This document shows positions 37,266 through 45,275 of a stretch of DNA of 51,947 nt, piece after piece. Location of the stretch: assembly GCF_000739775.1 (NCBI RefSeq), contig NZ_BBJH01000059.1, positions 1 through 51,947 on the forward strand, in the 5' to 3' direction. Origin of the DNA: Paraburkholderia heleia NBRC 101817 (GTDB taxonomy: Bacteria; Pseudomonadota; Gammaproteobacteria; Burkholderiales; Burkholderiaceae). The first letter of the stretch is position 1. The number at the start of each line of letters is the position of its first letter. Made by a program: the position numbers and the translations under genes. The notes under the pieces are model-generated. The model was not told the origin of the DNA and did not search any database. It was given only the letters and a program-made list of their open reading frames with translations.

Positions 37266-38525
37266 TTAGCCGAAAAGGCGCTGGGCGTGAATGCCCAAAC
37301 CCGTCGCCACACTGGCGAGACGATCGCCGAACACCGCCTGCGACTGCGGAAACGCCTCCGCCAGCGCCTGCGTCAGGAACAGGAGACCGGTCGAGCCGCC
37401 CGTGAAGTAAAGCGCGCTTACCTGCGCCGGCGCAATATCCGCCGCCTGCACCGTTTCACGCGCGGCCTGCACGATGCGCCGCGTCTCCTCGCGCCCCGCC
37501 TCGACGAGCTGGGTGTCGCCGAAGGCCAGGCGCAAGTCCGCTTCGACCGCTTCGAGGTCGATCATCGTCTCCCCACCCGCCGAAACGCCGATCTTCGCCT
37601 CCTCGGCGCGCGCCGTGAGCGCGTGCCCCAGACGCTCGTCGACCACGCGCATCAGCCGGTCGTGATGGCGCGTATCGGGGTACAGATGGCGCATGAGCTT
37701 CAGTTCGGTGGCGCGTTTGGGCGTGTAGATCGTGTTGATGAGGTGCCAGGTCGCCAGATCGAAATAAATGCGGTTCGGCACCTCGCGGCCTTCGGGGTCG
37801 AGCGACTGGTAGCCCAGTTCGCGCAGGATGGTCGCGAGTTCGACGCGGCGGTCGAAGTCGGTGCCCGCCACGTGCACGCCGTGATGCGCGAGCACGTCGT
37901 CCTTGCGCTCGCGCCGCGTCATGCGATCGGGCCCCACTCGCACGAGCGAGAAGTCCGACGTACCGCCGCCAATGTCGGCGACGAGCACGAGCCCTTCTTC
38001 CGCCAGGCGCGACTCGTAGTCGAACGCCGCCGCGATCGGCTCGTACTGGAACTCGATCTCGCGAAAACCCACCCGGCGCGCTGCGGCTTCGAGCTGGTCC
38101 TGGGCGAGCTGGTCGGCGCGCGGGTCGTCATCGACGAAGAACACCGGACGGCCCAGCACCGCACGCGTGATCGGCGTACCCGAGCAACGCTCGGCGCTGC
38201 GCTTCAGGTGCTCCAGAAAGATTGTGATGATCTCGGTATAGGGCATCGCGCTGCCGTCACCGAGGTCGGTCGTACTCTCGGCGAGCGGCGAGCCGAGGAT
38301 GCTCTTCATCGAGCGCATCAGCCGGCCGTCGAAGCCGTCGATATAGGACGCCAGCGCCGCGCGCCCGAATTCGCGGGTGTGTTCGTCGACGTTGAAGAAC
38401 ACCGCTGTGGGCAAGGTCGTGTGGGCGCCTTCCACCGGTGCGAGGCGCATCGCGCCGCCGGCCGCTGCCGGGAGCGCCACCGCCGAATTGGAGGTTCCGA
38501 AGTCAATCGCGCAGAAGCTGGTCAT
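37266..38525 (-). CDS. Hsp70-family protein, YegD-like
   Basis: A 419-residue actin-fold ATPase of the Hsp70 superfamily without the substrate-binding domain. Nucleotide motifs are IDFGTSNSAVALP (phosphate 1), LVADIGGGTSDFSLVRVG (phosphate 2) and FTGGSTGLLFLTQAL (adenosine). RAVLGRPVFFVDDDP and YEPIAAAFDYE are characteristic of YegD. The cellular role of YegD is not established. The start codon lies 191 bp from the nitroreductase stop, with a terminator in between. Confidence 0.88.
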   Translation of the reverse strand: MTSFCAIDFGTSNSAVALPAAAGGAMRLAPVEGAHTTLPTAVFFNVDEHTREFGRAALASYIDGFDGRLMRSMKSILGSPLAESTTDLGDGSAMPYTEIITIFLEHLKRSAERCSGTPITRAVLGRPVFFVDDDPRADQLAQDQLEAAARRVGFREIEFQYEPIAAAFDYESRLAEEGLVLVADIGGGTSDFSLVRVGPDRMTRRERKDDVLAHHGVHVAGTDFDRRVELATILRELGYQSLDPEGREVPNRIYFDLATWHLINTIYTPKRATELKLMRHLYPDTRHHDRLMRVVDERLGHALTARAEEAKIGVSAGGETMIDLEAVEADLRLAFGDTQLVEAGREETRRIVQAARETVQAADIAPAQVSALYFTGGSTGLLFLTQALAEAFPQSQAVFGDRLASVATGLGIHAQRLFG

Positions 38526-38643
38526 GGCAAGGGCGCGCCGCAGCGAATGCGCGCGCAGGAGAGGAAAGGTCGGGGGGATCGGCTTTGTAGCACGAAAGCG
38601 CGGCGCGGGGCAACCGCAGGCCCATGATGCGGCCCCGCAAGAA

Positions 38644-38671
38644 AAAACGCGCGGGCCGTGCCGCGCGTTTT
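38644..38671. terminator. Intrinsic terminator after the nitroreductase gene
   Basis: AAAACGCGCGG and CCGCGCGTTTT with a 6-base loop. The minus-strand product ends in T6, suiting the nitroreductase gene (stop 38716). Confidence 0.75.
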
Positions 38672-38715
38672 CGCCGAAGTTCGCGCACCCTCACGGGCGC
38701 GGGGCATCTCCCGAA

Positions 38716-39318
38716 TCAGCCCTTGAACGGCTGCTTCCAGGCGTTCGCGTAAGCGATCTCGCCCACCGCCGAACGCGTGCGCTCCGCCTTTTCGCGGTCG
38801 CGCAGCACCGGTTCCAGCTTCTCGGCTTCCCCGTAGTGGCCGATCGAGATGATCGACAGCGGCTCCACGTCGTTCGGCAACGCGAATTCCTTGCGGAACG
38901 CCTGCACGTCGAAACCGCTCATCTGGTGCGCGGCGAGACCCAGCGCATGCGCCTGGAGCACGAGCGACATGGCCGCGGCGCCCGCATCGTACTGCGCCGT
39001 GCGATTCACTTCTCCCTTTGCATTGAGCGTGTGTGCCGTCACCGCGATCAGCACCGACGCCGGCGCGTTCCATTGCTGGTTGAACGGCACGAGCGTGGCG
39101 AACGCGCGCTTGAACGCGATTTCGTCGGCGCTGCGGTCGAACACGATAAAGCGCCACGGCTGCAGGTTGTAGCCCGAGGGCGCCCAGCGCGCCGCCTCGA
39201 TCACCGCGTGCAGCGCCTCGCGGCTCACCGGCTCGCTCGAATAGGCGCGCGGGCTCCAGCGGCCAGCGATGAGTTCGTGAATGGGCACGGCTGTCGGTGC
39301 GGGTTTGTGCTTCGTCAT
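38716..39318 (-). CDS. Nitroreductase family protein
   Basis: A 200-residue FMN-dependent oxidoreductase of the nitroreductase fold. The FMN-phosphate motif RWSPRAYSSEPVS is near the N-terminus, ARWAPSGYNLQPWRFIVF contributes the re-face contacts, and AHALGLAAHQMSGFD is the central helix motif. Natural substrate unknown; such enzymes reduce nitroaromatics or quinones with NAD(P)H. I chose ATG 39316-39318; a GTG at 39361-39363 opens the same frame but adds a tail unlike the family. Confidence 0.88.
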   Translation of the reverse strand: MTKHKPAPTAVPIHELIAGRWSPRAYSSEPVSREALHAVIEAARWAPSGYNLQPWRFIVFDRSADEIAFKRAFATLVPFNQQWNAPASVLIAVTAHTLNAKGEVNRTAQYDAGAAAMSLVLQAHALGLAAHQMSGFDVQAFRKEFALPNDVEPLSIISIGHYGEAEKLEPVLRDREKAERTRSAVGEIAYANAWKQPFKG

Positions 39319-39482
39319 GCCTTGTGTGTCCTTGGGGTGGCGGGCGGCTTGCCCGGGGGTCACTAGAATAACCGCAGCGCGTGAAATACGCTCAAACGCA
39401 ACGGGCGACGCTCATGCGTCGCCCGGCGGGATGTGCCGAAGTACGAATCGGCGCTTAGGCGTTGCGGTGCGCGAACGCCGTT

Positions 39483-40766
39483 TCAGGCCGTTTGCACGCC
39501 CACGGCGCGCGGCCCCCGGTTGATGCGCAGCACGAGGAACGACGCCACGAGGCACAGGCCGCCCGAAATCATCGACGCCACCGTGTAGGTGCCGAGGCTC
39601 GAGCGCAGCAGGCCCGCGCCGAACGCCGCGAATGCCGCGCCGAGCTGATGCCCCGCCACGACCCAGCCGAACACAATCGGCGCGCGCTCCTTGCCGAATA
39701 CGTCGGTGGCGAGCCGCACGGTCGGCGGCACCGTCGCGATCCAGTCGAGACCGTAGAACACCGCGAAAATCGGCAGCCCGAAGAAGTCGATGCCGAACGC
39801 GTGCGGCAGATAGATCAACGAAAGTCCGCGCAGCCCGTAGTACCAGAACAGCAGCACGCGACTGTTGAAGCGGTCTGAGAGCCAGCCCGAGAGCGTCGTG
39901 CCGAACAGGTCGAAAATGCCCATCGTGGCGAGCAGCGAGGCACCCTGCACCTCGGTCATGCCGTAGTCGCCGCACATCGCGATGAGGTGCGTGCCCACAT
40001 AGCCGTTCGTGCTCGCGCCACAAATGAAGAAGCTGAAGAAGAGCAGCCAGAAGTCGCGCGTGCGGCTCGCCATGAAGAGCGCGTCGAACGCGATCTTCAG
40101 CGGATTCTGATGCGGCGCGGGCGGGGCGACCGGGGTACTCTCGTCCTCGCCGAACGGACGCAGATTCACGCTCGCGGGCCGCTCGGGCAGCAGGAACAGC
40201 ACGAGCGGCAGCACCGCGGCAGCCGCCACCGCGACCACGAGCACCACCGACTGCCAGCCGTGCTTCTCCACGATCGCCGCCAGGAGCGGCAGGAACACGA
40301 GCTGGCCCGTGGCCGAGCTCGCGGTGAGAATGCCCATGGCAAGCCCGCGGTGCGAGTGGAACCAGCGCGTGACGACGGTGGCCGAGAGCGAGAGCGCCGC
40401 CACCCCGGTAGCGCCGCCCACCATCACGCCCCAGATCAGGATCATCTGCCACGGATGCGTCATCAGCGCGGAAAGCGCCACGCCCGCCGCCATGGTGCCG
40501 AGCGCCGCGAGCAGCGTCGGCCGCACGCCGAAGCGCTGCATGGCCGCCGCCGCAAACGGGCCCATGAGGCCGTAAAGCGCGATGTTCACCGAGATGGCGA
40601 GTGAGATCGTCGCCCGGCTCCAGCCGAACTGATGCTCGAGCGGGACCATCATCACGCTGGGCGTCGCGCGCGTGCCGGCCGCCGCCAGCAGGACCAGAAA
40701 CACCACCGCCACGACGAGCCATCCGTAGTGGAAACGCCCGCCTATACGCCTCGCTGCCCAGTTCAT
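39483..40766 (-). CDS. MFS transporter (monocarboxylate/oxalate-formate-like)
   Basis: A 427-residue transporter with 12 predicted helices. The start FHYGWLVVAVVFLVLLAAAGTRATPSV and FGWSRATISLAISVN are typical of the MFS monocarboxylate-transporter-like group found in proteobacteria. A cytoplasmic loop near residues 190-220 (RPASVNLRPFGEDES) divides the two halves. ATG 40764-40766 follows a good AGGAG ribosome site. Its promoter is TTGACA-N18-TACTAT with a palindromic operator filling the spacer and a second one downstream, so it is surely controlled by the divergent TetR gene. Substrate unknown. Confidence 0.9.
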   Translation of the reverse strand: MNWAARRIGGRFHYGWLVVAVVFLVLLAAAGTRATPSVMMVPLEHQFGWSRATISLAISVNIALYGLMGPFAAAAMQRFGVRPTLLAALGTMAAGVALSALMTHPWQMILIWGVMVGGATGVAALSLSATVVTRWFHSHRGLAMGILTASSATGQLVFLPLLAAIVEKHGWQSVVLVVAVAAAAVLPLVLFLLPERPASVNLRPFGEDESTPVAPPAPHQNPLKIAFDALFMASRTRDFWLLFFSFFICGASTNGYVGTHLIAMCGDYGMTEVQGASLLATMGIFDLFGTTLSGWLSDRFNSRVLLFWYYGLRGLSLIYLPHAFGIDFFGLPIFAVFYGLDWIATVPPTVRLATDVFGKERAPIVFGWVVAGHQLGAAFAAFGAGLLRSSLGTYTVASMISGGLCLVASFLVLRINRGPRAVGVQTA

Positions 40767-40853
40767 CGGTGCTCCTGTCACGGCGCGCCGTTCGACGCGC
40801 CCATGTTTTCGTTGGTATGACCGTCCGCTGCAACGATTCGCCATCGTTCGTTT

Positions 40854-40869
40854 GTTACCGATCGGTCAC
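40854..40869. promoter_or_regulatory. TetR operator 1
   Basis: GTTACCG-AT-CGGTCAC, 7-bp arms with one mismatch. It lies just downstream of the predicted MFS transcription start. Centre-to-centre distance to operator 2 is 34 bp. Confidence 0.7.
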
Positions 40870-40881
40870 AAGTGTGTTGCG

Positions 40882-40911
40882 ATAGTAGTTACCGCTCGGT
40901 AACATTGTCAA
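40882..40911 (-). promoter_or_regulatory. MFS promoter
   Basis: Reading the minus strand: TTGACA (perfect -35, plus 40906-40911), 18-bp spacer, TACTAT (plus 40882-40887). The 16-bp operator 2 occupies the spacer, so bound repressor would exclude RNA polymerase. Confidence 0.7.
40888..40903. promoter_or_regulatory. TetR operator 2 in the MFS promoter spacer
   Basis: GTTACCG-CT-CGGTAAC, perfect 7-bp arms around 2 bp. It shares the consensus GTTACCGNNCGGT(A/C)AC with operator 1 and sits 36 bp before the tetR start codon, so autoregulation is likely. Confidence 0.75.
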
Positions 40912-40939
40912 GCAATCACCCTGATCGCGAGATGCCCTC

Positions 40940-41581
40940 ATGAAATCCGAAGGCCACGACGAAACCGCTGGCGCCGCTGCCCGCCCGCCCCGCCCCCGCG
41001 CGCAGACGGCTGGGGCGCGTGCGCACGAACACCTGCTGCGCGCCGCCGATGAGCTGTTCTATCGCGAAGGCGTGCGCGCGGTCGGCATCGAGGCCGTGGT
41101 CGAGCGCGCTGGCGTCAACAAGATGAGCCTGTACCGGCAGTTTTCGTCGAAGGACGATCTCGTCGTCGCCTACCTGCAGCGCTGCGACGTGCGCTTTTTC
41201 GAGCGCTTCGACGAAAGTCTCGCGAAGCACCCTGGTGAGCCGGCAAAGCAGTTGGTGCAATATTTCGATGACCTCGCGCGCCGCGCCTCGGTGCCGGACT
41301 ATCGCGGCTGTCCGTTCGTCAACGTCGCGACCGAATTTCCCGACGCCACCCACCCCGCACGGCGCAGCGTCGACAACAACAAGACGCGCCTCATGGCGCG
41401 GTTCACCGCGCTCGCGCAGGATGCGGGAGCCAACGATCCGGTCGCGCTCGCCGAGGAACTCGCGCTGCTCGTCGAAGGCATCTATGCCGCAAGCCAGACT
41501 TACGGCCCCGGCTGCGGCCCGATTCTCGCGGCGCCTCGTATGGCAAAGCTATTGATCGAGACGGCATGTCCCCGGCGCTAG
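40940..41581 (+). CDS. TetR/AcrR family repressor
   Basis: A 213-residue regulator. After a basic, Pro/Arg-rich tail of about 25 residues, the helix-turn-helix domain spans about 28-75 (LLRAADELFYREGVRAVGIEAV, then AGVNKMSLYRQFSSKDDLV). The C-terminal helical domain (LLVEGIYAASQTYG) would bind ligand; PDYRGCPFVNVATEFPD is a segment shared by a TetR subgroup. It is divergent from the MFS transporter, with two matching operators in the gap, so it very likely represses that gene and itself. The ligand is probably the transported compound, by inference. Confidence 0.92.
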   Translation: MKSEGHDETAGAAARPPRPRAQTAGARAHEHLLRAADELFYREGVRAVGIEAVVERAGVNKMSLYRQFSSKDDLVVAYLQRCDVRFFERFDESLAKHPGEPAKQLVQYFDDLARRASVPDYRGCPFVNVATEFPDATHPARRSVDNNKTRLMARFTALAQDAGANDPVALAEELALLVEGIYAASQTYGPGCGPILAAPRMAKLLIETACPRR

Positions 41582-41588
41582 CCGCCCG

Positions 41589-41594
41589 TAAAAT
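41589..41594 (+). promoter_or_regulatory. -10 box six bases before the DUF1415 ATG
   Basis: TAAAAT (5 of 6 to consensus) ends exactly 6 bp before the ATG at 41601. The predicted transcription start is the A of the start codon. Confidence 0.45.
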
Positions 41595-41600
41595 GTCACG

Positions 41601-42170
41601 ATGAACGAAACCGCTGCTCTGTCCCCCGACCACGCCGCCATTTTCGAAGCGACCCGCCACTGGCTCACGCGCGCCGTGATCGGCCTGAACCTCTGCCCGT
41701 TCGCGAAAAGCGTGCACGTGAAGAACCAGATTCGCTATGTGATCAGCGAGGCGACCGGTCTGGAAGGTGTCCTCGGCGATCTCGAACGCGAGTTGCAAAC
41801 GCTGGCAGAGGCGGATGCCGCGGAAATCGACACGACACTCCTGATCCTGCCCCGCGCGCTGGCCGACTTCGCCGATTTCAATGACGCGGCCTGGTTCGCC
41901 GAGCGCCTCGTGCAGCAATTGCGCCTCGAAGGCACACTCCAGGTCGCGAGCTTCCACCCCCAATTCCAGTTCGAGGGCACCGAGCCCGACGACATCGAGA
42001 ACTACACGAACCGCGCGCCGTATCCGATCCTGCATCTGCTGCGGGAGGCGAGCATCGAGCGCGCGGTCGAGGCATTCCCCGACGCCGCCGACATCTACGA
42101 ACGCAACCAGGAAACGCTGCGCAAGCTCGGCTTCGAAGGCTGGCAAGACTGGATGAGCAAGCGCGACTGA
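41601..42170 (+). CDS. DUF1415 family protein
   Basis: A 189-residue protein of the DUF1415 family, widespread in proteobacteria and of unknown function. Conserved parts seen are GLNLCPFAKSVHVKNQIRYV, TLLILPRALADFADFNDA, VASFHPQFQFEGTEPDDIEN, and PYPILHLLREASIERAVE. The Cys-Pro-Phe and the HPQF histidine are the best candidates for functional residues. There is no ribosome site before the ATG, and a TAAAAT box lies 6 bp upstream; a leaderless mRNA is possible. It follows tetR by 19 bp. Confidence 0.88.
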   Translation: MNETAALSPDHAAIFEATRHWLTRAVIGLNLCPFAKSVHVKNQIRYVISEATGLEGVLGDLERELQTLAEADAAEIDTTLLILPRALADFADFNDAAWFAERLVQQLRLEGTLQVASFHPQFQFEGTEPDDIENYTNRAPYPILHLLREASIERAVEAFPDAADIYERNQETLRKLGFEGWQDWMSKRD

Positions 42171-42189
42171 CGCCGCGCCACCCACGAGC

Positions 42190-43053
42190 TCAGCCTTCGG
42201 TTGCCACTTCGGAAGCCGTCTCGCCTTCGTCAGCGAAAAAGCGCTCGCGCAGATCCGCCAGCCCGAAAGTCTCGAGAATCTCGCCCAGCCGCGCCGCCGC
42301 ACGGCGTCGCGGCAAATCCTTGTACTGGGCGATGATGAGTTCGTTCTTCATCGAGTGCTCCCAGCCCACCAGTTCCGTCACGCTCACCTGATAGCCATGC
42401 GCTTCGAGTTGCAGACAGCGCAGCACGTTGGTGATCTGGCTGCCGAATTCGCGCGTATGCAGCGGATGACGCCAGATCTCCGTGAGCGCCTGGCCGAGCG
42501 ACTTGCCCTTGTTGCGTCGCAGCACCCCCGCCACCTCGGCCTGGCAGCACGGCACGACCACGATGTAGCGCGCGTGCTTCTTGAGCGCGAAGCGCAGGGC
42601 GTCGTCGGTGGCGGTGTCGCAGGCATGCAGCGCAGTCACGATATCGACGGTCGGCGGCAGTTGCGGCGAGGTGATCGAATCGGCTACCGACAGGTTCAGG
42701 AACGACATCCCGCCAAAGCCCAGCCGTTTGGCCAGCGCCTGCGAGTGCTGCACGAGCTCGTCGCGCGTCTCGATGCCATAAATATGTGACCTGTCGCGCT
42801 GATCCCTGAAGAACAGGTCGTAGAGAATAAAGCCCAGATAGGACTTGCCCGCACCGTGATCGACGAGGGTCACGTCGCGGCCATCCTGCTTGAGGTCCTT
42901 GAGCAGCGGCTCGATGAACTGGAACAGGTGATAGACCTGCTTCAGCTTGCGGCGGCTGTCCTGGTTCATCTTGCCGTCGCGCGTCAGGATGTGAAGTTCC
43001 TTGAGGAGTTCGACAGACTGGTTCGGACGGACTTCGTAAGTCTTGCTGGACAT
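42190..43053 (-). CDS. SAM-dependent methyltransferase (Methyltransf_32-like)
   Basis: A 287-residue class I methyltransferase. The SAM-binding motif I region is LVDHGAGKSYLGFILYDLFF; HACDTATDDALRFALKKHAR and IVVVPCCQAEVA are the later conserved segments of the Methyltransf_32 group. A helical N-terminal region (KMNQDSRRKLKQVYHLFQFIEPLL) precedes it. The substrate is unknown; the proline-Cys-Cys motif and relatives hint at nucleic acid as substrate, but this is a guess. It is convergent with the DUF1415 gene. Confidence 0.82.
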   Translation of the reverse strand: MSSKTYEVRPNQSVELLKELHILTRDGKMNQDSRRKLKQVYHLFQFIEPLLKDLKQDGRDVTLVDHGAGKSYLGFILYDLFFRDQRDRSHIYGIETRDELVQHSQALAKRLGFGGMSFLNLSVADSITSPQLPPTVDIVTALHACDTATDDALRFALKKHARYIVVVPCCQAEVAGVLRRNKGKSLGQALTEIWRHPLHTREFGSQITNVLRCLQLEAHGYQVSVTELVGWEHSMKNELIIAQYKDLPRRRAAARLGEILETFGLADLRERFFADEGETASEVATEG

Positions 43054-43255
43054 CGGCGTGGTCAGATGAAAGGCGTGGTATGTCGTGAAACGTGCGACAG
43101 GCGACAGAAGGGCCGCCGTACTTCTGTCATTTTACGAAAAAAGCTGGTCAAGGCTGCCGAACCCATAAGAGCAGCGAGTGTCGTAATAGCGTCCAGGCAC
43201 GCTGACCCACGTGCGGACAGGAGGGAGGGGTTGAATAGAAGAGACACGAGGATTT

Positions 43256-43747
43256 TTGTCCCCGATGCCCAAAAAGGACCAAAACGCAGCGCGACCGGCC
43301 GGCAACGAATCGACAGGCGCGCATTGGGAGGTCGCACCGGGAGTGCCGGTTGCGATGAATCAGGCTGGCGCGGTCCTCGCTGCGCAAAGAGCGCACGCCG
43401 CTGTACGGCCTTGCATGGGGCATGCAATGAATACGATACCTGACGGAAACGCAGAGCAAAAATTCCAGGAACTGCTTACGAAACTCGTCGCGGTTCCCGA
43501 CTGGACGGAAAAGCAGCAGCTGGAGCTGGAAATGGCGCGCGACATCTCGGTGGAGATGTTGCGGGTCGCCGAAAGCATGCGCGACGGCCCTTCGGATCTC
43601 GAGACCTGCCTGATTCTGCTGAAGTACGCAAAGGTGCTCGATTTCGTGATGTCGGCGCTGGCGTCGCGCCGCGATATCAAGCCACAAACGCTGCGCGTGA
43701 TTTTCAAGCTGGCAGGCCTGAAGGTCGACGAAGCCTATCCCGGGTGA
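43256..43747 (+). CDS. Unknown protein, C-terminal helical region
   Basis: A 163-residue open frame I do not recognise. The N-terminal 60 residues are low-complexity-like (Ala, Gly, Pro). The rest (from about MNTIPDGNAEQKFQELLTKL) is charged and predicted helical, with regular hydrophobic spacing, and looks like genuine protein. The true start may be the ATG at 43427, giving about 106 residues; no candidate start has a strong ribosome site. It lies alone between two minus-strand methyltransferase genes and ends before a clear terminator. Confidence 0.55.
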   Translation: MSPMPKKDQNAARPAGNESTGAHWEVAPGVPVAMNQAGAVLAAQRAHAAVRPCMGHAMNTIPDGNAEQKFQELLTKLVAVPDWTEKQQLELEMARDISVEMLRVAESMRDGPSDLETCLILLKYAKVLDFVMSALASRRDIKPQTLRVIFKLAGLKVDEAYPG

Positions 43748-43816
43748 AGCCGATGTCAATCTGACGCGCACCCGGCGTGGCAGCCAGGCCGCCGATGCTG
43801 ATACTCGACACCCACA

Positions 43817-43853
43817 CGGGCCGCATGGATTGTTCACGGCCCGGCTTTTTCTT
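43817..43853 (+). terminator. Intrinsic terminator after the unknown gene
   Basis: CGGGCCG (43817-43823) and CGGCCCG (43837-43843), then GC and a TTTTTCTTT run. It lies 70 bp after the stop at 43747. Confidence 0.75.
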
Positions 43854-43882
43854 TATTGACAACGCTTTTTCCCGCCGCCGGC

Positions 43883-45031
43883 TCACTCTGCGCGCACCTT
43901 GAGGCGCCATAGCGACGTCAGCTCGGCCGCTCGCGCACGATAGAGCGGATCGTCAGGATCCGAAGCTTTCGGGTGGCGCGGGCGAATGTCCTCGCGCCCG
44001 GCTACTTCAAGTCCCGCCTGCACGATCATCTCGATGAGCGATTCGCGCGTGCGCAGCCCGAGATGCTCCGCGAAGTCCGACAGAATCAACCAGCCCTCGC
44101 CGCCCGGCTCGAGATGATCCTTGAGACCGCCGAGAAAGCCGCGCAGCATGCGGCTCTCGGGATCGAACACGGCGTACTCGATGGGCGACGCGGGGCGCGC
44201 CGGCACCCACGGCGGATTGCAGACAACGAGCGGCGCGCGCCCCGGCGGGAACAGATCCGCCTCGACGACCTCGACCCGCGCGGAGTAACCGAGACGAGCC
44301 AGGTTCTCGTTCGCGCAAGCCAGCGCGCGGGCGTCCTGATCGGTTGCGACCACGCGCTTCATGCCGCGCGAGGCGAGGACGGCGGCGAGCACGCCGGTGC
44401 CCGTGCCGATGTCGAAGGCCTTTTCGAGCGACGGCAGCGCCGTGCGCGCAACGAGATCGACGTATTCGCCGCGCACCGGCGAGAACACGCCGTAGTACGG
44501 ATGAATGCGCGCCCCGTTCAGCGCGGCGATCTCGACGCCCTTCTTGCGCCATTCGTGCGCGCCGACCAGACCGAGGATTTCACGCAGCGACACGGCAGAC
44601 GCTTCGCCATCGGCCGCGCCCCACGCCTCTTCGCACGCGAGCCGGATGTCGGGCGCGCGGCGCAGGTTGATGCCGTAATCGCCTTCGAGCGGAATCAGCA
44701 CCATGCCGAGCGTACGGGCGCGCTGCGCCTGCGCCTGGCGATGCAGATGAAACGCTTCGAGCGGCGAAGCGGGCGCCTTGGGCGGCGCAGCCTTGCGCGG
44801 CTTGCGCTCGGCACGGCGCCCCATGGCCTGCAGCAGTTGACGCGCGTTCTGATAGTCGCCGCGCCACAGCAGCGCGGTGCCTTCGCTGGCAAGGCGGTAG
44901 GCGGCGTCGGCAGTCGTGCGGTCGTCGGCGATGACCACGCGTTTGGGCGCCGGCACGCCGGCCTCGGAGCGCCAGCGCACCGTGCGCGGGCCTTCGGTGT
45001 CGGGCCAGGTGAGAGTGGGATGTTCGGTCAT
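43883..45031 (-). CDS. Class I methyltransferase of PrmC/RsmC-like type (NPPW motif)
   Basis: A 382-residue protein with an N-terminal domain of about 190 residues rich in Ala and Arg and a C-terminal Rossmann methyltransferase. Motif I is AFDIGTGTGVLAAVLASRG, the acidic motif II is VVATDQDARALACANENL, and the catalytic-site motif is VVCNPPWVPA, the (N/D)PPY/W motif used to methylate exocyclic or amide nitrogen. Target could be RNA, DNA or a protein glutamine. The ATG at 45029-45031 was chosen over a much longer open frame because similarity-like composition begins there. It is divergent from the type IIG-like methyltransferase gene. Confidence 0.82.
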   Translation of the reverse strand: MTEHPTLTWPDTEGPRTVRWRSEAGVPAPKRVVIADDRTTADAAYRLASEGTALLWRGDYQNARQLLQAMGRRAERKPRKAAPPKAPASPLEAFHLHRQAQAQRARTLGMVLIPLEGDYGINLRRAPDIRLACEEAWGAADGEASAVSLREILGLVGAHEWRKKGVEIAALNGARIHPYYGVFSPVRGEYVDLVARTALPSLEKAFDIGTGTGVLAAVLASRGMKRVVATDQDARALACANENLARLGYSARVEVVEADLFPPGRAPLVVCNPPWVPARPASPIEYAVFDPESRMLRGFLGGLKDHLEPGGEGWLILSDFAEHLGLRTRESLIEMIVQAGLEVAGREDIRPRHPKASDPDDPLYRARAAELTSLWRLKVRAE

Positions 45032-45275
45032 AGATCGGATATTCGGTGCGGCGGGCCAGTTTGTCGATTCGTACCCGGCCCGCGGGTGAGCGCCGCGGGG
45101 CGCCATCATATAGCAGAGCGAGGCGCCGCGTTCCGCCGCATCGCCATCGCAACGATGATCGCTCAGACGGGCGAATGCGTCGACTCGGCCAGACGGCATA
45201 GGACGAAACGCGCGCGCCCCGCAGTAAAATGTGCGCCAACCGCGTCCCGCCAGGGCACGCCCATCCGCCGAGACC
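45032..45275. other. Divergent intergenic region with candidate -10 box
   Basis: 244 bp between two divergent methyltransferase genes. TAAAAT at 45225-45230 is a possible -10 for the type IIG-like gene, giving a leader of about 40 bases. No remnant of a nuclease domain could be read in any frame. Confidence 0.4.
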
